From Schistocephalus solidus (Eukaryota; Platyhelminthes; Cestoda; Diphyllobothriidea; Diphyllobothriidae), in assembly GCA_017591395.1 (NCBI GenBank), contig WEDG01001270.1, positions 186,001 through 250,000 of the forward strand: a stretch of DNA of 64,000 bases, read 5' to 3'. Shown one piece after another: positions 21,165 to 33,129 of the stretch (position 1 is its first letter; each line of letters begins with the position of its first letter). The notes under the pieces were generated by a model. The model did not search any database, was not told where the DNA came from, and worked only from the letters and a program-made list of their open reading frames with translations. Both the position numbers and the translations under genes were made by a program.

Positions 21165-23622
21165 GCCAGGCATTAAAATCAGTAATGTCATTATCGATGG
21201 GAAACCTGCTAACAATTCAGCATCTACAAAAGATGCGAACGCTAACGTTAGCATCTTTCCCAACCCAAAAAGTGTCCGAAATTCCCAAATAATTAACCCT
21301 TCTTATTATGTTACCAATTTTTTCGAAACCACATATTCATTTTTCAAATGCACCTTTTCCGCCAATTTATGCTAACTTCCCTCAAAATCTCATTTTCATA
21401 CCACCCCTACCTTTCTCACTCCACAATATAGCCTTCCCTGCCATGGTTTTCCTCCAAACATGCCTTTGAACAATAATCTCAGTTCTTTTAACAGTAACAT
21501 TTCGACAAATTTTAGATCGACCAATTTTGTCTCCCACCTTTCGTTTCTTCTCTCCAGTTTTTCTTCTTCGCCACCAGATATTCTTTTTTTATAAATACTG
21601 AGGAGCGTAACCTGCAGCTCAGGAATACGCTCAGCTTAGTTTCACTCAATGCGAGATCATGTGTAAATAAGATGGCTGAGCTTAGAACAGTAGTCTTTGA
21701 GCTTGATCCAGATGTGCTGTGCATCACTGAATCCTGGGCTCACTTGCTTATTTAAGACTCATCGCTTGTTAAACCTTATTTAAATTTGTACCGACAAGAC
21801 CACGCTGAAAAAAGTGGCTGTGGATGCATCCTTTATATTAAGTCATCTTTTGTAAATTTCTCTTTTCAGCTGAGCATTTCGTCCTTTTCTGGAAATCTAT
21901 GCTTTGCTTCAGTCATCCTCCCACGCAATAAGAAGGGGTATTTGGCTGTGTCTATTATCCTCCATGTTATTCTGTCAATGAAATCGAGCTCTGTGAACTA
22001 TTTGACAAAGTTACAGAGACTCAATTTGATGTCAAAATAATCGTAGGCGATTTCAATCTGCCAGCCATTGACTGGCAGGCAAATTCCTCTCCGCCAAAAC
22101 TTCAGAAATTTGTCGATACTATTACCTTTTCAAACATGTCCCAACTGGTCAGTTCAGTTACTAGAAATGACAACACTTTAGATTTAATTTTAACAAATGA
22201 TGTCCACCCTCTCTTTATGAATTTCCATCGTGATCTTTTCACAAGTGATCACGCGATAATTCACTCTTTTTTTTCCAGTCCCCCTTCTTAAGAAGCCTTA
22301 GGTTAAATGCAATAACCTCAACTTTTCTAACGCAAACCATGAATTAATAAATAATTTCGTAAGCACTCTAGTTTGCCATAGCATATTCTCAATGAACGAT
22401 CCAAACTTTTTTCGTGAGCTATTGCAGAGCCTCATAGAAAAAATCCAGGCTTTTATCCCGTTGAAAATTTTTAATTCAAATACAGCTTCTTCTACTGTTC
22501 CACATTTTTCTCCAAAACAGACTTAAAAAATTACGAAAGCAACTAAAAGATTCATCTAAAAGCTCCTTGTCAGTTCATTTAAGGATTGCACAGATATTTG
22601 AATTATCATCGAAAATTAGGCTCGCGCGAGATAAGTATAGGGAGTCTCGAGCACCAAGTGACGCCAATTCATTCAAATCTGTTGCTCATATCTTTCATGT
22701 TCGGTCATCTGCTAAGTGTCTGAATGTTACTCAGCCCTTACTCGACTGAAACAAAAAAATCGTTACAGAGGATTTGGGCAAAGCAGAATTGTTAAATTCG
22801 TTTTTTGCCAACCACTTTACCATTGAAACTAGCCTCAATTCCTCAATTCCTCTGCTAACACATTCAAATTCACTTCTAACAACCATTTATTTCTTGCCTT
22901 CACGTATTTAAAAAGAAAAAGTTCACCTAGAGAATTCGCATTTGGTTGGAACTGATAACATTACAAACTCAGTTATTAAACCGTTAAGGGATTTTCCGCC
23001 TTTACAAAGCAAATTATTCTCAGTATTTCTCGAAAAATTGTTTCTTCCCCGATTATTGGAAAACTGCTAGTATCATACCAGTTTTTAAATCTGGTTCCCG
23101 ATCTGACATTCATAACTATCGCGGTATTCACAAAACGTACTCTCTTGCATACCTCTTCGAAAAACTAATTGCAAAACAAATTACGGATTTTTGCATAAGC
23201 AATCAAATTATCAACTTTTCCCAACACGGATTTTTACCGGACCGCTCTAGTGAAACTTGCCACATGTCTTTTCTAAGTCTAATAACCTCGCTTCGTAATG
23301 ATCATTTATCTGTAGTAGTTATCTATTTTGATCGTAGTAAGGCATTCGGTAAAGTTCCTCATAGACGGCTTCTAGCTAAAATAGAAGCTATAGGATTTCG
23401 TAGTCCCCTTACTTACTGTATTTGCTCCTACCTAAATTATCGAAAATAAGAAGTTTTAGTGGGGTCCTCATACTCAAGTGCTACTCCGATTGTTAGTGGT
23501 GCCCTTCAAAGTACCGTATTAGGTCCTCTGTTGTTCTTACTATATAAAATTGATATTTCATCGATAGTTAAACATTCTCAATCTTTTATTTATATCGATG
23601 ACCTCAAATGCGTGCATTCCTT
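21165..23622 (+). mobile_element. LINE D (+), 5' half
   Basis: Collinear with the minus-strand LINE D at 43565-48300. The ORF1 end (ISNVIIDGKPANN, 21178 on), an APE part (21660-22300, MAELRTVVFELDPD and IIVGDFNLPAIDW) and RT up to the YIDDLKC motif (about 23590-23612) are readable through frameshifts. It breaks off at CATTCCTT (23615-23622), where LINE A enters; the sequence resumes at 29094. Confidence 0.85.
23264..23449 (+). pseudogene. LINE D (+) RT palm fragment
   Basis: The frame reads DHLSVVVIYFDRSKAFGKV, with the catalytic Asp of the first RT palm motif, then PHRRLLAKIEAIGF. GAL/GVLQGTVLGP follows in another frame. Confidence 0.8.
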
Positions 23623-23894
23623 ATAATTCAGTATAATTCAGTTAATATAAGGGAAATAGGCAGAGCCTTTGAAAACCCTATTTACAGATAGACGCTAGCA
23701 AGATAAGCAAATTTGACATGGCTATTGACTAAATATATGTCCATCAAGTAAAAATTAATCAAGTCTTCTTTTAAACATTTCAACGCTTTCAGCCTGAACA
23801 ACCGAAGTTGGCAGTTTGTTCCATTCTTCAATCACCCATTGGGATAAAAGAAGTTGGCATGCACTTCAAATTTGGCGTGTTTTCTTTTCAGTTT

Positions 23895-26663
23895 TTATGG
23901 GTGACCTCGGAAACTTGTCATGTTTGCCAATTCAAAAAAGTCGGCCATCTGAAGAGCACAATCAACTCCTCTGACCAGTTTGAAGACTAAGATCATATCC
24001 CCTCTGTATTGCCTATAAGAGAGAGCAAACATTTTAAGTCTTTCTAGTCGGCCCTCAAAGGGTAGGCATTCCAATCCGCTGACTAGATTCGTCGCCCTCC
24101 GTTGAACTTTCTCCAGCAGAGCGTGGTCATGTTTCGTCCAAGGGCACCACGCCTGAACGCAATATTCCAACACCGGCCGGATAAATGTTCCAAAAACGCG
24201 CCCAAAAAGCTCTCCGTCAAAATTAACGAAGAATCTCCTAATTGCGCCTAAGGTACACATAGCTTTCTTTGCGATATTCGCAAAGTGCGACGATGGTTTG
24301 AGAGTGGGTGTTATCCATATACCCAAGTCCTTTAGAATATTTACCTCCTGGAGTTAGTGACCACTGATGAAGTACTGATATTCGAACCGTATCATCCTTC
24401 TGGAACTAGACCGCAGTCGGATTATTTGGCATTTGTTAAGATTAAGGTTTCAGCAGCCACTCATCACACCATGTTTGCAAGCGATCTAAGTTTTGTTGTA
24501 ATTTCCGCGCATCCTCCGGTTTTTCAATCGAGTTCCATAACTTCAGATCGTCAGCGAACATTCCCTTCTCGCACATCAGACAATCAAGGCAGTAGTTCAC
24601 GTATATCAGAAACAAAATGGGACCCAGAACGCTGCCCTGCGGAACTCCACTGTGAACGGTTTCCCAGTGAGACTTGGCGTCTCCGATACAAACACGCTGG
24701 TGCCTGCCTGTGAGAAAATCGGTCAAACATTTGAGTAGGTTGCCAGTCACACCCATTTGACACAGCTTAAAGAACAGACGTTTGTGAGGAACCCTGTCAA
24801 AGGCTTTGCTAAAGTCAATGTAGACCACATCGACCGACAAACCCATTTCTAATGATTTTGTCCAACTTTCCATGGATGAGAGCAGGTTTTTTGAGGCAGG
24901 ATCGACCACTTCGAAATCCATGTTGATATGAACTTAGCAAGTTATTCTTTTCAAGATGCCTCATCATTTCCGTTTCGATTATCTTATCCATCATTTTGCA
25001 ACAGATACTTGTAAGGCTGACTGGTCGGAAACTGTTTGGTGATGTCCTCTCTCCTCCTTTATAGATGAGGGTTATGTTGGCTCTCTTCCACTCGGTAGGC
25101 AGAGCCCCTGCCTCCATCGAACTTTCAAATATCTTGGAGAGCGGAGAGGCCAGCTGGTCTGTGAGTTCATTGAGAACTTTTGCGGATATACCATCTGGGC
25201 CAGGTGATTTAGTGGGCTGTAGCTGTTTCAGGGTTTTATTACTGTGTCCATTGGGAATGACACCGTGCTTATTTTGTTTGTAGATGTGGCAGTTCTGTAG
25301 TATTCTTCCTCGTCAAACGGTGGTTCCTCTGTATACACGGAGATAAAGAAATTGGATAAGAGTCTGGTCTTATTAGAGTTATCAGTTAACCTGTTTCCCT
25401 GATAGTCTTTTAGACAAGGAATGGAGTCCCGATTTCGTTTTGCCTCATTTACGTAAGCAAAAAACCTTTTCGAATTTCTTGGTATGTCTTTGACTATTTC
25501 TGACTCAAAGGCTGATCTTTCTTTTCTCAGAAGATTCCGACACCGATTTCGCTGTTTCTTAAAAGCGGAAAATCTTCGGGTTGTTGATATCTGGCATATG
25601 TTCTCCACAGTCTTCTTTTCTTCTTGAGATTCCTTTTTATTTCCGATGTCACCCACTCGGGTCGGGAGACGCACGATCGCCTTTTAAGTGGGCAGAATTT
25701 CTCTACCAACTGCTGAATCAATTTACTAATGAAGAACCAGGCAGCATTTGGGTCAGGTACATGTGCAGGGCTCCAGTCTATCCCATTCAGAAATTCTTTC
25801 ATTTTGGGATAATCCCCTTTCCATACATTTCTCTCCCTAACTGCACGACGTTTGGGTACAGAAAAATGACTGTACTCCCAAGCAAGAACACAATGATCAC
25901 TTCGTCCAAGTGGCACGTAAGAACTTAATGCAAGGATGCAATTGTCGTCTCTACTTATGATTAGATCCAAACAGCTTGACTGCTGCCCATTTCGGAACCG
26001 CGTCTCCATTGTGACATGTTGGGTAAGAAACTCGTCATTTACCAACTGAAGTAATTTCTGTTCGAATGAATTTTCCGATCATGAGCAGTACATTGACACC
26101 CAATCGATATCGGGAGCGTTGAAATCTCCAAGTATTAATAAGTGTTTGCTATGGCAGATTTGCTTTACCTCTGTGATGAGTGCTTCGTCCGTGTCCGTTC
26201 GCTGTCCTGGGGGTCGATAAACCACGGCAATATGGAGGTCTGGTTGGTTTGGGACTTTCAGTTTACAACAAAGTATTTCGCAAGACGAGTTCCTATTTGG
26301 CGAGGGCCCATCCGGAATGAAGTCAATGCCTTCTCGTATGAACATTGCGATTCCACCACCCCTACGTCCGTTTCTATCCATGCGGATAAGCTGAAATCCA
26401 CCTATCCTGACTTCTGTGTCTGCGATTTGTTCATTTAACCATGTTTCAGTTAGAGCTATGAAGTCAGGTTGTAAATGGTCCACGACCAGTTTGATTTCAT
26501 CCATTTTGTTCAATAGACTCTGCACATTTGTGTACATCATTTTAATCTTGTTTTCTTCCCTCGATTTCTGAAGATTTTTGGTTCTTTCTTCCACATGGCG
26601 ATTATTGCTGGATATTTCACAAGATATATCCAGTCTCCTGTCTGGGTTCAAATCTATAGGCAT
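23895..26663 (-). pseudogene. LINE A ORF2: APE endonuclease plus reverse transcriptase, few breaks
   Basis: The APE (26663-26079) shows IKMMYTNVQSLLNKMDEIK, FIALTETWLNE, RRGGGIAMFIREGI, AVVYRPPG and LLILGDFNAPDIDW. The linker (26045-25527) includes GRSDHCVLAWEY, the SDH motif. The RT (25117-24442) carries ANITLIYKGGERTSPNSFRP, VYIDFSKAFDRVPHKRL, SGVPQGSVLGPILFLIYVN and the catalytic FADDLKLW. The C-terminal part (24326-23895) has RPVLEYCVQAWCPWTKHDHA. About four frame breaks separate the pieces. It nicks target DNA and primes reverse transcription in active relatives; this copy looks recently dead. Confidence 0.92.
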
Positions 26664-27886
26664 TTGGTAGGGCTTTTGACCGCGTGGTTGCCGTCAATTT
26701 CACCGGATGTTCCCATAAAAACGAGCGCACCGTTTTGACGATTTTGTTGTCTACAATTTTCAAGTTTTGTTCCCCCTCGTATTGACGTCTTTTCAATTCT
26801 GCTACCAGTGTCCTCATTTTCATCCGATCGGTGGGAGAGTAATCCGGCTGAAAAAAACTCCACGATGATTCTTTCGTAGTCGGGACTTTCGAGAGAGCAA
26901 TAGATCTACCTGCTGTTTGCTCCCCAAGACGACTTTTAACGGTCTTGGTCGAACCTCATGCGTTTCATTTCTAACGAGAGGCCCCAATCGAAAGATCTTT
27001 TTGATTTCGACTATCACACCAGTTTCTTGCGTATCATTTAATAAATTTTGGAATTTCAGCAGATCCTGTTTAACCCTTTCTTTTGGCGTTTCCCCAGTAG
27101 CCTCTGAGACGCCCTGAACTACCAGACAAAATGATCTGTCAGGGAAAAACTCGTTTCTGCATCCTGCTTTCTTTTAGTGATGGAAGGTTGAATCATGCCC
27201 TTTGTTACAGTTTTTAGTACTGTGTTCAAATTGGTCTTCATCGGTGAGCCTGCTGGTTGATTTGCAGACATCTCTATGGATCTTTCAAACAGCGTGAGTT
27301 CTCCTGACACTGCGTTTGCTCGAATAGCACCCGGGAAACCTGAATTTGGGTTTGTGGCATCCAGGTCTGTCGATAAGTCGCAGGCCACTTTTCCGCCATT
27401 ACTTTGCTGGCTACCATGCCCTGCTCCATTGTAGTTCGATGGACATGTAGAGCATGCTGCTGTCGCTCGTCCGTGGCATTAAAGATACCTTACGATTACT
27501 GTTTTTCGACTCTTCAGAGACCGTCGATCGCTGATTTACTTTTGTGCAGTCGGATTCTATGTGCACCAGATTTCCCGAACCTGGGGAAATGCAAGACATA
27601 ATTTCCTCCTCGCTTATTTTCTTTCTGGTCATCTGTATTTCAAACTGACTCAGAGGTTTGTTCTAATGACTTCGTTCTTTTCTCTTTTGTTTCGCTTAAT
27701 GTTGTGTCTATTGACCTCTACCGTTTCCTTGCGATGATTATGGTCTAGCTTGCTGATGTTTTTCAGCTCATTTGCATCGTGTTTCGGCGAGTTAATTTTG
27801 TTATGTTTGATGAGGACTGCTATTATTTCCGATAGGAGATCAAGTCTCCTTCTAATCTCAAAACTCTGGTTGTGAGTCCTCGGCAT
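26617..27886 (-). pseudogene. LINE A ORF1-like region
   Basis: Frames at 27017-26617 give VIVEIKKIFRLGP, RPRPLKVVLGSKQQVDLLL and LVAELKRRQYEGEQNLKIV. This is the RRM-like CR1 ORF1 pattern of a shared RPRPL strand and an ELKRRQ helix. Upstream frames (27119-27886) are basic and Ser-rich but not otherwise recognisable. Confidence 0.7.
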
Positions 27887-28104
27887 CCATCACAGTGTGC
27901 CAGCCCTTCACTGTTTAGCTTAGTTTTGGTAATGTTCAGTAGTGCACTGCTTTCTTCAATATTGCTGCTTGGTGGTTCTTCTCGGTCTGCTGAGAGTGAC
28001 TTGAGTATTTCTGGTAAGTTTTGTCACATGAAATCGAAAACGGTTTACAAAGGTAGAGAGATCATTATTTTTGGAGGATATACTATTTTTGTCTGCTGGC
28101 TTCC

Positions 28105-28185
28105 CGGGCGTGGCCGAGCGGTCAAGAGCATCGGTCGCTAATCGAGAGGTTGGTGTTTCGAATCCTGGCCGAAGCGGTGAATAAT
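28105..28185 (+). other. tRNA-Ser-like sequence, probably SINE-derived
   Basis: GCGTGGCCGAGCGGTCAAG resembles the D-arm of tRNA-Ser, with a GCT anticodon-like loop and a B box GTTTCGAATCC. The T stem does not pair, so it is not a clean tRNA gene. It lies in the 5' part of LINE A. Confidence 0.5.
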
Positions 28186-29093
28186 TTTCTCGCGTGGTCG
28201 GGTCGTGAACATTTGCGTTTCCCATGCCAGCAAGATCTCTACGAGGATGCATTAAGTTTTAACGAGCAGCTTAATTTATCAAGCGAATAGTTTACTGAGC
28301 ACAATAAGAAGTGCTTTTCCGAACCGAATTCACTATCGAATATTAATACGAAGCAAAGAACGATGCAGCCTTTGACGTGATTTTGCCAGTGGTTCTCCGT
28401 TCCTTTCTGATGTAGACACCTTTCTGGCGAGAGACTGTTTTCTGAAGCCCGTATGAGGCAGGATCCAAATGAAGCTGAGTTGGCTTATTTTTCAAGATTC
28501 CGATATCAATTTTTGTGTGCCTGAATATCACAATGTCTATAAACAATTATAGGCTGATCCTGATAAACAGACAATATGTGATCCAATGACAACTTATTTC
28601 GTTGAGTCCTGACTTTGGGAACAGATTATTGGCCAAATATCAAAAGCTTGGAGACGAGCAAATTTCAAACGGAAGTCCAACGACGCCGCAATAGAAACAA
28701 TATGAGCAATAAATGCGCCTATTCGTTCAAAACCGCTTTAAAAAACAATAAATGATAGAAAGAATATTCAGGAACGACTCAGCCGTTTGTAGAGGTCAAA
28801 GGTCCTGGATAACTTCAGATCTTCAAGGGTTTTGCACTTTTGGTTCACTGAGCGGTTGTCAGTATTTATTGGTGTAGAGGCTGTTTTATCAAGTCGACGA
28901 AGGTGATAAACAAATTCCAATTTGATGTCGTTTTGTGAGGAAATTCGGCACAAGAAAAATTCCCGAAAATTCCAGAGAGCAAGTACGTACGTGCAGTTGC
29001 AGTTTTAATGTCAGGATCAGAACAAGCGAAGTGTTAACGGTTTTCAAACTGTCCAAGCCGGAGAACAAATAAGATACGTGGTTCCTATGCACA

Positions 29094-30530
29094 CGATGAC
29101 CTCCTTCTCTAATTCTACGACCAAACGATGCCTATAACAAATTCATTCGAACTTGGCGCTCTTTCGGCATGGAGCTCCACATGGCTAATGGAGTTCTCAC
29201 CTTCTAAGTGTTGCTACATGAGTTTTGGGCCTGCAAGGCTGCCGCAACCTCTTATTTTTGAAGGTTGTCCTATGATTGAATGTTCTTCCACCAAGGAATT
29301 GGGCTTAAGCTTCACCAATAAATTAGATCTTTCGCCTTACGCCTATAGAATTACGGCCAAAGCTGCTCAGATTTGCGGCTTTATTTCTTATAATTTCAAC
29401 CGTCCAGAAATTAAATTAAGACATTATCGTATGTTTGTACTTCCCCATTCTTGAATTTTGCTGTCCTTTTTTGGTTTAATGAACGAGTCTAGCCATTCAA
29501 AAATTGAAAATCTCCAAAGACATTTCACAGAAAAACTCCTGTTTCCGACTCTTTCAACTCTTTCCTACTCAACAAGATGTCAGCTAACGAAGGTAAAATT
29601 TCATTGGGTCAGGAGACTGGAAGCAGGCTTTTGTCTCCTTTTCCAACTAAAGAATAGCTTAACTCTCCCCAAGCTTTCTGTCATTACCCCCGTTAGTCTT
29701 CCTTATAACCTAAAAAAGTCTGCACTAATTTTACCACCCCCTGCATCCTCCACGTGTGAACGCTCTCTCTTCTTTGCTCCTAGGTAAAGTTTTCTTTGGA
29801 ATAACTTGTCAATTGGAATTAGGTCAACTAGTCTATCTGCATTCAAGTGTAGACTGAAAATGTATCTTAACACTGCTTCCATTAACCTTTTATTTCCTCA
29901 TCTTTTCCCAGTAGCTTTCCCCATGGCTCGGAGAAAGGACCACCGGGAATTTAAGTGACCCTCTTGAAACTATATTTTCGCTACCTTGAGTCCTCCATGA
30001 ACCATGCTGTCTCCTTATATCACCAGTCATCCAAACGATGAAGTCATTTGAACGTACAAATTTAGTGGTCCGCAGTCCATTATTCTGCCGTTTCGTTCGA
30101 TACTAACCACTATCAGAATTCAATCCTGGATCCTGAGGTTCTGGGTACTGAAGTTCTTCGACGCATTTTCGTGAGATTTGTTTCAAGAGCACATCATCTC
30201 GACGTTTCATTATCTCATTCTGAAATGCTACTGCAATATTACCCTACTCTACCACCTGACAATATCTTCCTAAGCAGTTTTTTCTCGTTCCTTTTATTCG
30301 AAAATGAAGGCCTATTGAATTCTGCCTCCATTTTAAAGGTTGGAGTTTTTTCACTGCCAATTTTTCTAGTTCACCATTAATTTAAAAACATCGCTAACTA
30401 ATGACAACGCAGGATAAGTTCTGTCTACTTTATTAAGTATTTGTACATTTTATCTGCACACATTGTCATAAATTAATTTCGTTACTAATGTATTTTAAGA
30501 CAGTGCCTCGCCGGTGCTTACCAAATATAA
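29094..30530 (+). mobile_element. LINE D (+), 3' half
   Basis: It continues LINE D from the residues after YADDLKC. TTKRCL-like residues are followed by WSSTWLMEFSPSKCCYMSFG (29128 on), then RITAKAAQICGFISYNFN and KIENLQRHFTEKLLFPTLS. The 3' UTR ends near 30530, matching the LINE D end at 43565. Confidence 0.88.
29128..29787 (+). pseudogene. LINE D (+) RT thumb and C-terminal region
   Basis: Two adjoining frames, 29128-29454 and 29458-29787, are split by a single stop and match the frames at 44903-44194 on the minus strand almost residue for residue. Confidence 0.85.
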
Positions 30531-30794
30531 ATTCTCGATTATAAAAAGTCCTCCCGACAAAACGACCATTGAAATGCCTCTTCGCAAACGTACGAAGCTT
30601 GTATAACAATCTAAGCGAACTTAGAAAAGTAGTGAATGAAATATAACCAGACATTATAGCTTTTCACTGACACGTGGCTTTCTGCTGAGATTGCTGATTC
30701 CGAAATATCACTAAGAGGATATCAGCAATTCAGGAGAGAAAGAACATGTTGAGGAGGATGAGTCATAGTTTATGTCACTCACAAGCTGACCGCT

Positions 30795-31058
30795 ATGGCT
30801 GAAATACATATTCCAGTACGTGATGTGGAACTCTTAAGCATTACTATATCTGCTAAGTATTCCAGACCGCTGTCTAAATCGGTTGTGTACCATTCGCCTT
30901 ATCAGACTTCCGATCAGGATTTCATTCTCATAACGGAACTGTACAAAGCCAGCGAGAAGGAAGATATCCTCATTGTTGGGGATTTTCACGCTCCTGTTAT
31001 GACTGGAAAACGTAGACTGTGTAGAGAATGCCAGCTAACATCAACCACAAACTACTAA
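30795..31058 (+). pseudogene. APE endonuclease fragment of LINE E
   Basis: VVYHSPYQTSDQDF is followed by EDILIVGDFHAPV, matching the GDFN catalytic block of LINE APE domains with Asn replaced by His. Confidence 0.8.
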
Positions 31059-31829
31059 AATGGGCAACAGCAAAACATATCTGCCAGAATATCACCTTTG
31101 AAAAATGAATGAGAGAAAGACAACAGTCAAACTGCCTTCATCTGATTTTTATCTGAGATTAGGAAAATGTGCACGACCTACAGTATCAACCGCCATTAGG
31201 TTCAAGCGATCACATTACGCCGTTATTCGAGCACTCACTGTTTTCCAAACCAAATTGACCCAATAGATGGGAAAGAAACATTTGGACGGAGGACATCTCC
31301 CTTATGGGAAGACAAATGTCAGAGATATCCTGGGAAACAGAACTACATGGTGAAACCAATAACGATTGAAAGACTTCCAGCTCGTTATTAAAAAGGGTTG
31401 TGTACCTCGACTGTCCTCTCAAAAAAAGACAACGACAAACCGCCCAAAGTGGATAAACTTGAACTTGCAGGTCATTTTTTAAAAAAATCGCTTCTAGAAG
31501 CGTTAGAGACGAACCAGCTCCGATGTTCACTTACGGAAATAGGAGCACCAACGCAGAATTTTTAAAGGTAGGGGTGTATAAGGCTGCGAAGGGAGTTCGA
31601 CCTGAACATCCCACAAAATTCTTCGGAAAACCCCAAAATTCTATATGGCTTCATACGGAGTACAAAGAGAACGCAGAAAATGATTCCTGTCTTTAGGTAT
31701 GCAGATGGAAACCTGTAAACCGATGACCAGGTTAAAGCATCCCTTCTTTCCAAATTCTTTCAGACAATTTTCACCAGAGGGCCTAATAATTTTGCAACTA
31801 TTCCACCTGTTTGTCAACCAATGTATAAC

Positions 31830-32015
31830 CCTCCTTTTCCTTCTTCCTCCTCCTTCTCCTCCTTATCTTCCTCCCTGCTTTTACTCCTCCTCCTCCTCCT
31901 CCTCCTCCTCCCTCCTCCTCCTCCTCCTCCTCCTCCTCCTCCTCCCTCCTCCTCCTCCTCCCTCCTCCTCCTCCTCCTCCTCCTCCTCCTCCTCCTCCTC
32001 CTCTTCCTCTTCGTC
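31830..32015. repeat. (TCC)n polypyrimidine tract, about 185 bp
   Basis: A TCC/CTC repeat with few interruptions, lying between APE and RT sequence of LINE E. It gives spurious poly-Ser, poly-Leu and poly-Pro frames. Confidence 0.95.
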
Positions 32016-32154
32016 CTAAACAGAGGACCTAGGCCTAGACATTTTAGCGACCAGAGTTAGGGCCGAATTAATCCGTATAAAGCCTGCGAAGTCGCTTGGG
32101 CCGGATATAATTGCTGCATTAACACGTAGAGAACTTTCTGTCAAACTGTGAGAT

Positions 32155-33129
32155 CCACTGCCCATCATATTACAAAATTCCAAAAAGCCAAACGGGCAAA
32201 AAGCTTGATAACACTAGTGAAGGTCACCTACGAGGACGAAAAGTTCATAGGGTGTTTAAATATCTTGCAGAAATTCTTATTGATGAAGAAAGAGATAAGT
32301 AACTTGAAACAAGAAATGGCCGATCTAAAAGAGAAGGTTCATTATTCAACCGGAAAAACACCCGTAACAACGCGAATCTCAACCAAAGAAATTATGTATG
32401 CAAATAAAAGCTTCCTCGAGAATACCTAATGTAGAGATTAAAGACATTACTTCTACAGAGCTCAATAAATCAGTAGACATTTCTTTTCATCGAAAGGGAG
32501 ATAAAACCAGGTAATGCACCTTACTACTGTCATCCAGCTCAGACAGAAGCTCCGCCACGAGCCCGTAGCTTTAATCCAAAGAAACGAAAGCATGGCTATC
32601 TGCAATGCGAAAACACCATTGCAGGATTATGAAGTCAAAATAAACTCCGATGGTTTCCTTAAAGTTTTCAGACGAGAGTATAGCCAGAGTAAGTTAAATC
32701 CCAACGATAGCTCTGTAAAGCTTTCTCGTGCCGCTAAGGAGAACTTTGGACGAAGCATAAATCCCGAGTACCGGGATTGACAACAGTGTTTACTTATTCA
32801 GGGTTTGCATGAATCAACTGAAATCTGACCTGAAAACTATGTTACCGAAGACCTCGCTTCTTTTAATGGCCTTCTAAACCAGTTGCTCCCACCAGGCGTG
32901 GAAGAAGAAGTTCTTAAAGCATTTCGGATCAGCAAAGAAGGCAAAGAAGCCTAGAAGCGCCGCGAACGCAACCTCTCAAAATTATGCTGGAGAGCAAAGA
33001 CCAAATCATGGCGATCCTATCCCAAAAAACAAACCTCAGTCACTCTCATAAAGAGGTTTTTTTCAACCGGACTACTCCCCTGCGGAAAGGATGAAACGCC
33101 AGAAAACCTTTCTTGAACTAAACTGAAAC
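32155..33129 (+). mobile_element. LINE C-1, ORF1 segment
   Basis: The start KAKRAKSLITLVK and the coiled-coil-like ISNLKQEMADLKEKVH match the LINE C-2 start near 18320. The frame at 32514-32780 is basic and fits an ORF1 protein. The segment breaks at AAACTGAAAC (33120-33129), the left target duplication of LINE A-2. Confidence 0.7.

Larger units (their letters stand above)
23623..29093 (-). mobile_element. LINE A, near full-length CR1-like element inserted in LINE D
   Basis: The 3' end is at 23623-23660 on the minus strand: a GCCTATTTCCCTTATAT-type end with an ACTGAATT-like repeated tail. ORF2 covers 26663-23895 and ORF1 27886-26617. A long 5' part reaches about 29093, containing a tRNA-like insertion. 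CGATGACCTC occurs on both sides (23596-23605 and 29094-29103), as expected for a target duplication with a 13-bp loss on the right. The 5' limit is inferred from the point where LINE D resumes. Confidence 0.75.
30560..32150 (+). mobile_element. LINE E fragment: APE endonuclease and RT start, containing a TCC microsatellite
   Basis: The APE part reads FTDTWLSAEIADSEISLRGY and DILIVGDFHAPVM (30660-31010). Near 31740 a frame has FQTIFTRGPNNFATIP, and after the TCC tract a frame has IKPAKSLGPDIIAA (KS-GPD motif of the RT start). The element is broken by many stops. Confidence 0.7.

Noticed and set aside
31699..32060. Ser/Leu/Pro-rich frames
   Set aside because: These are translations of the TCC tract.
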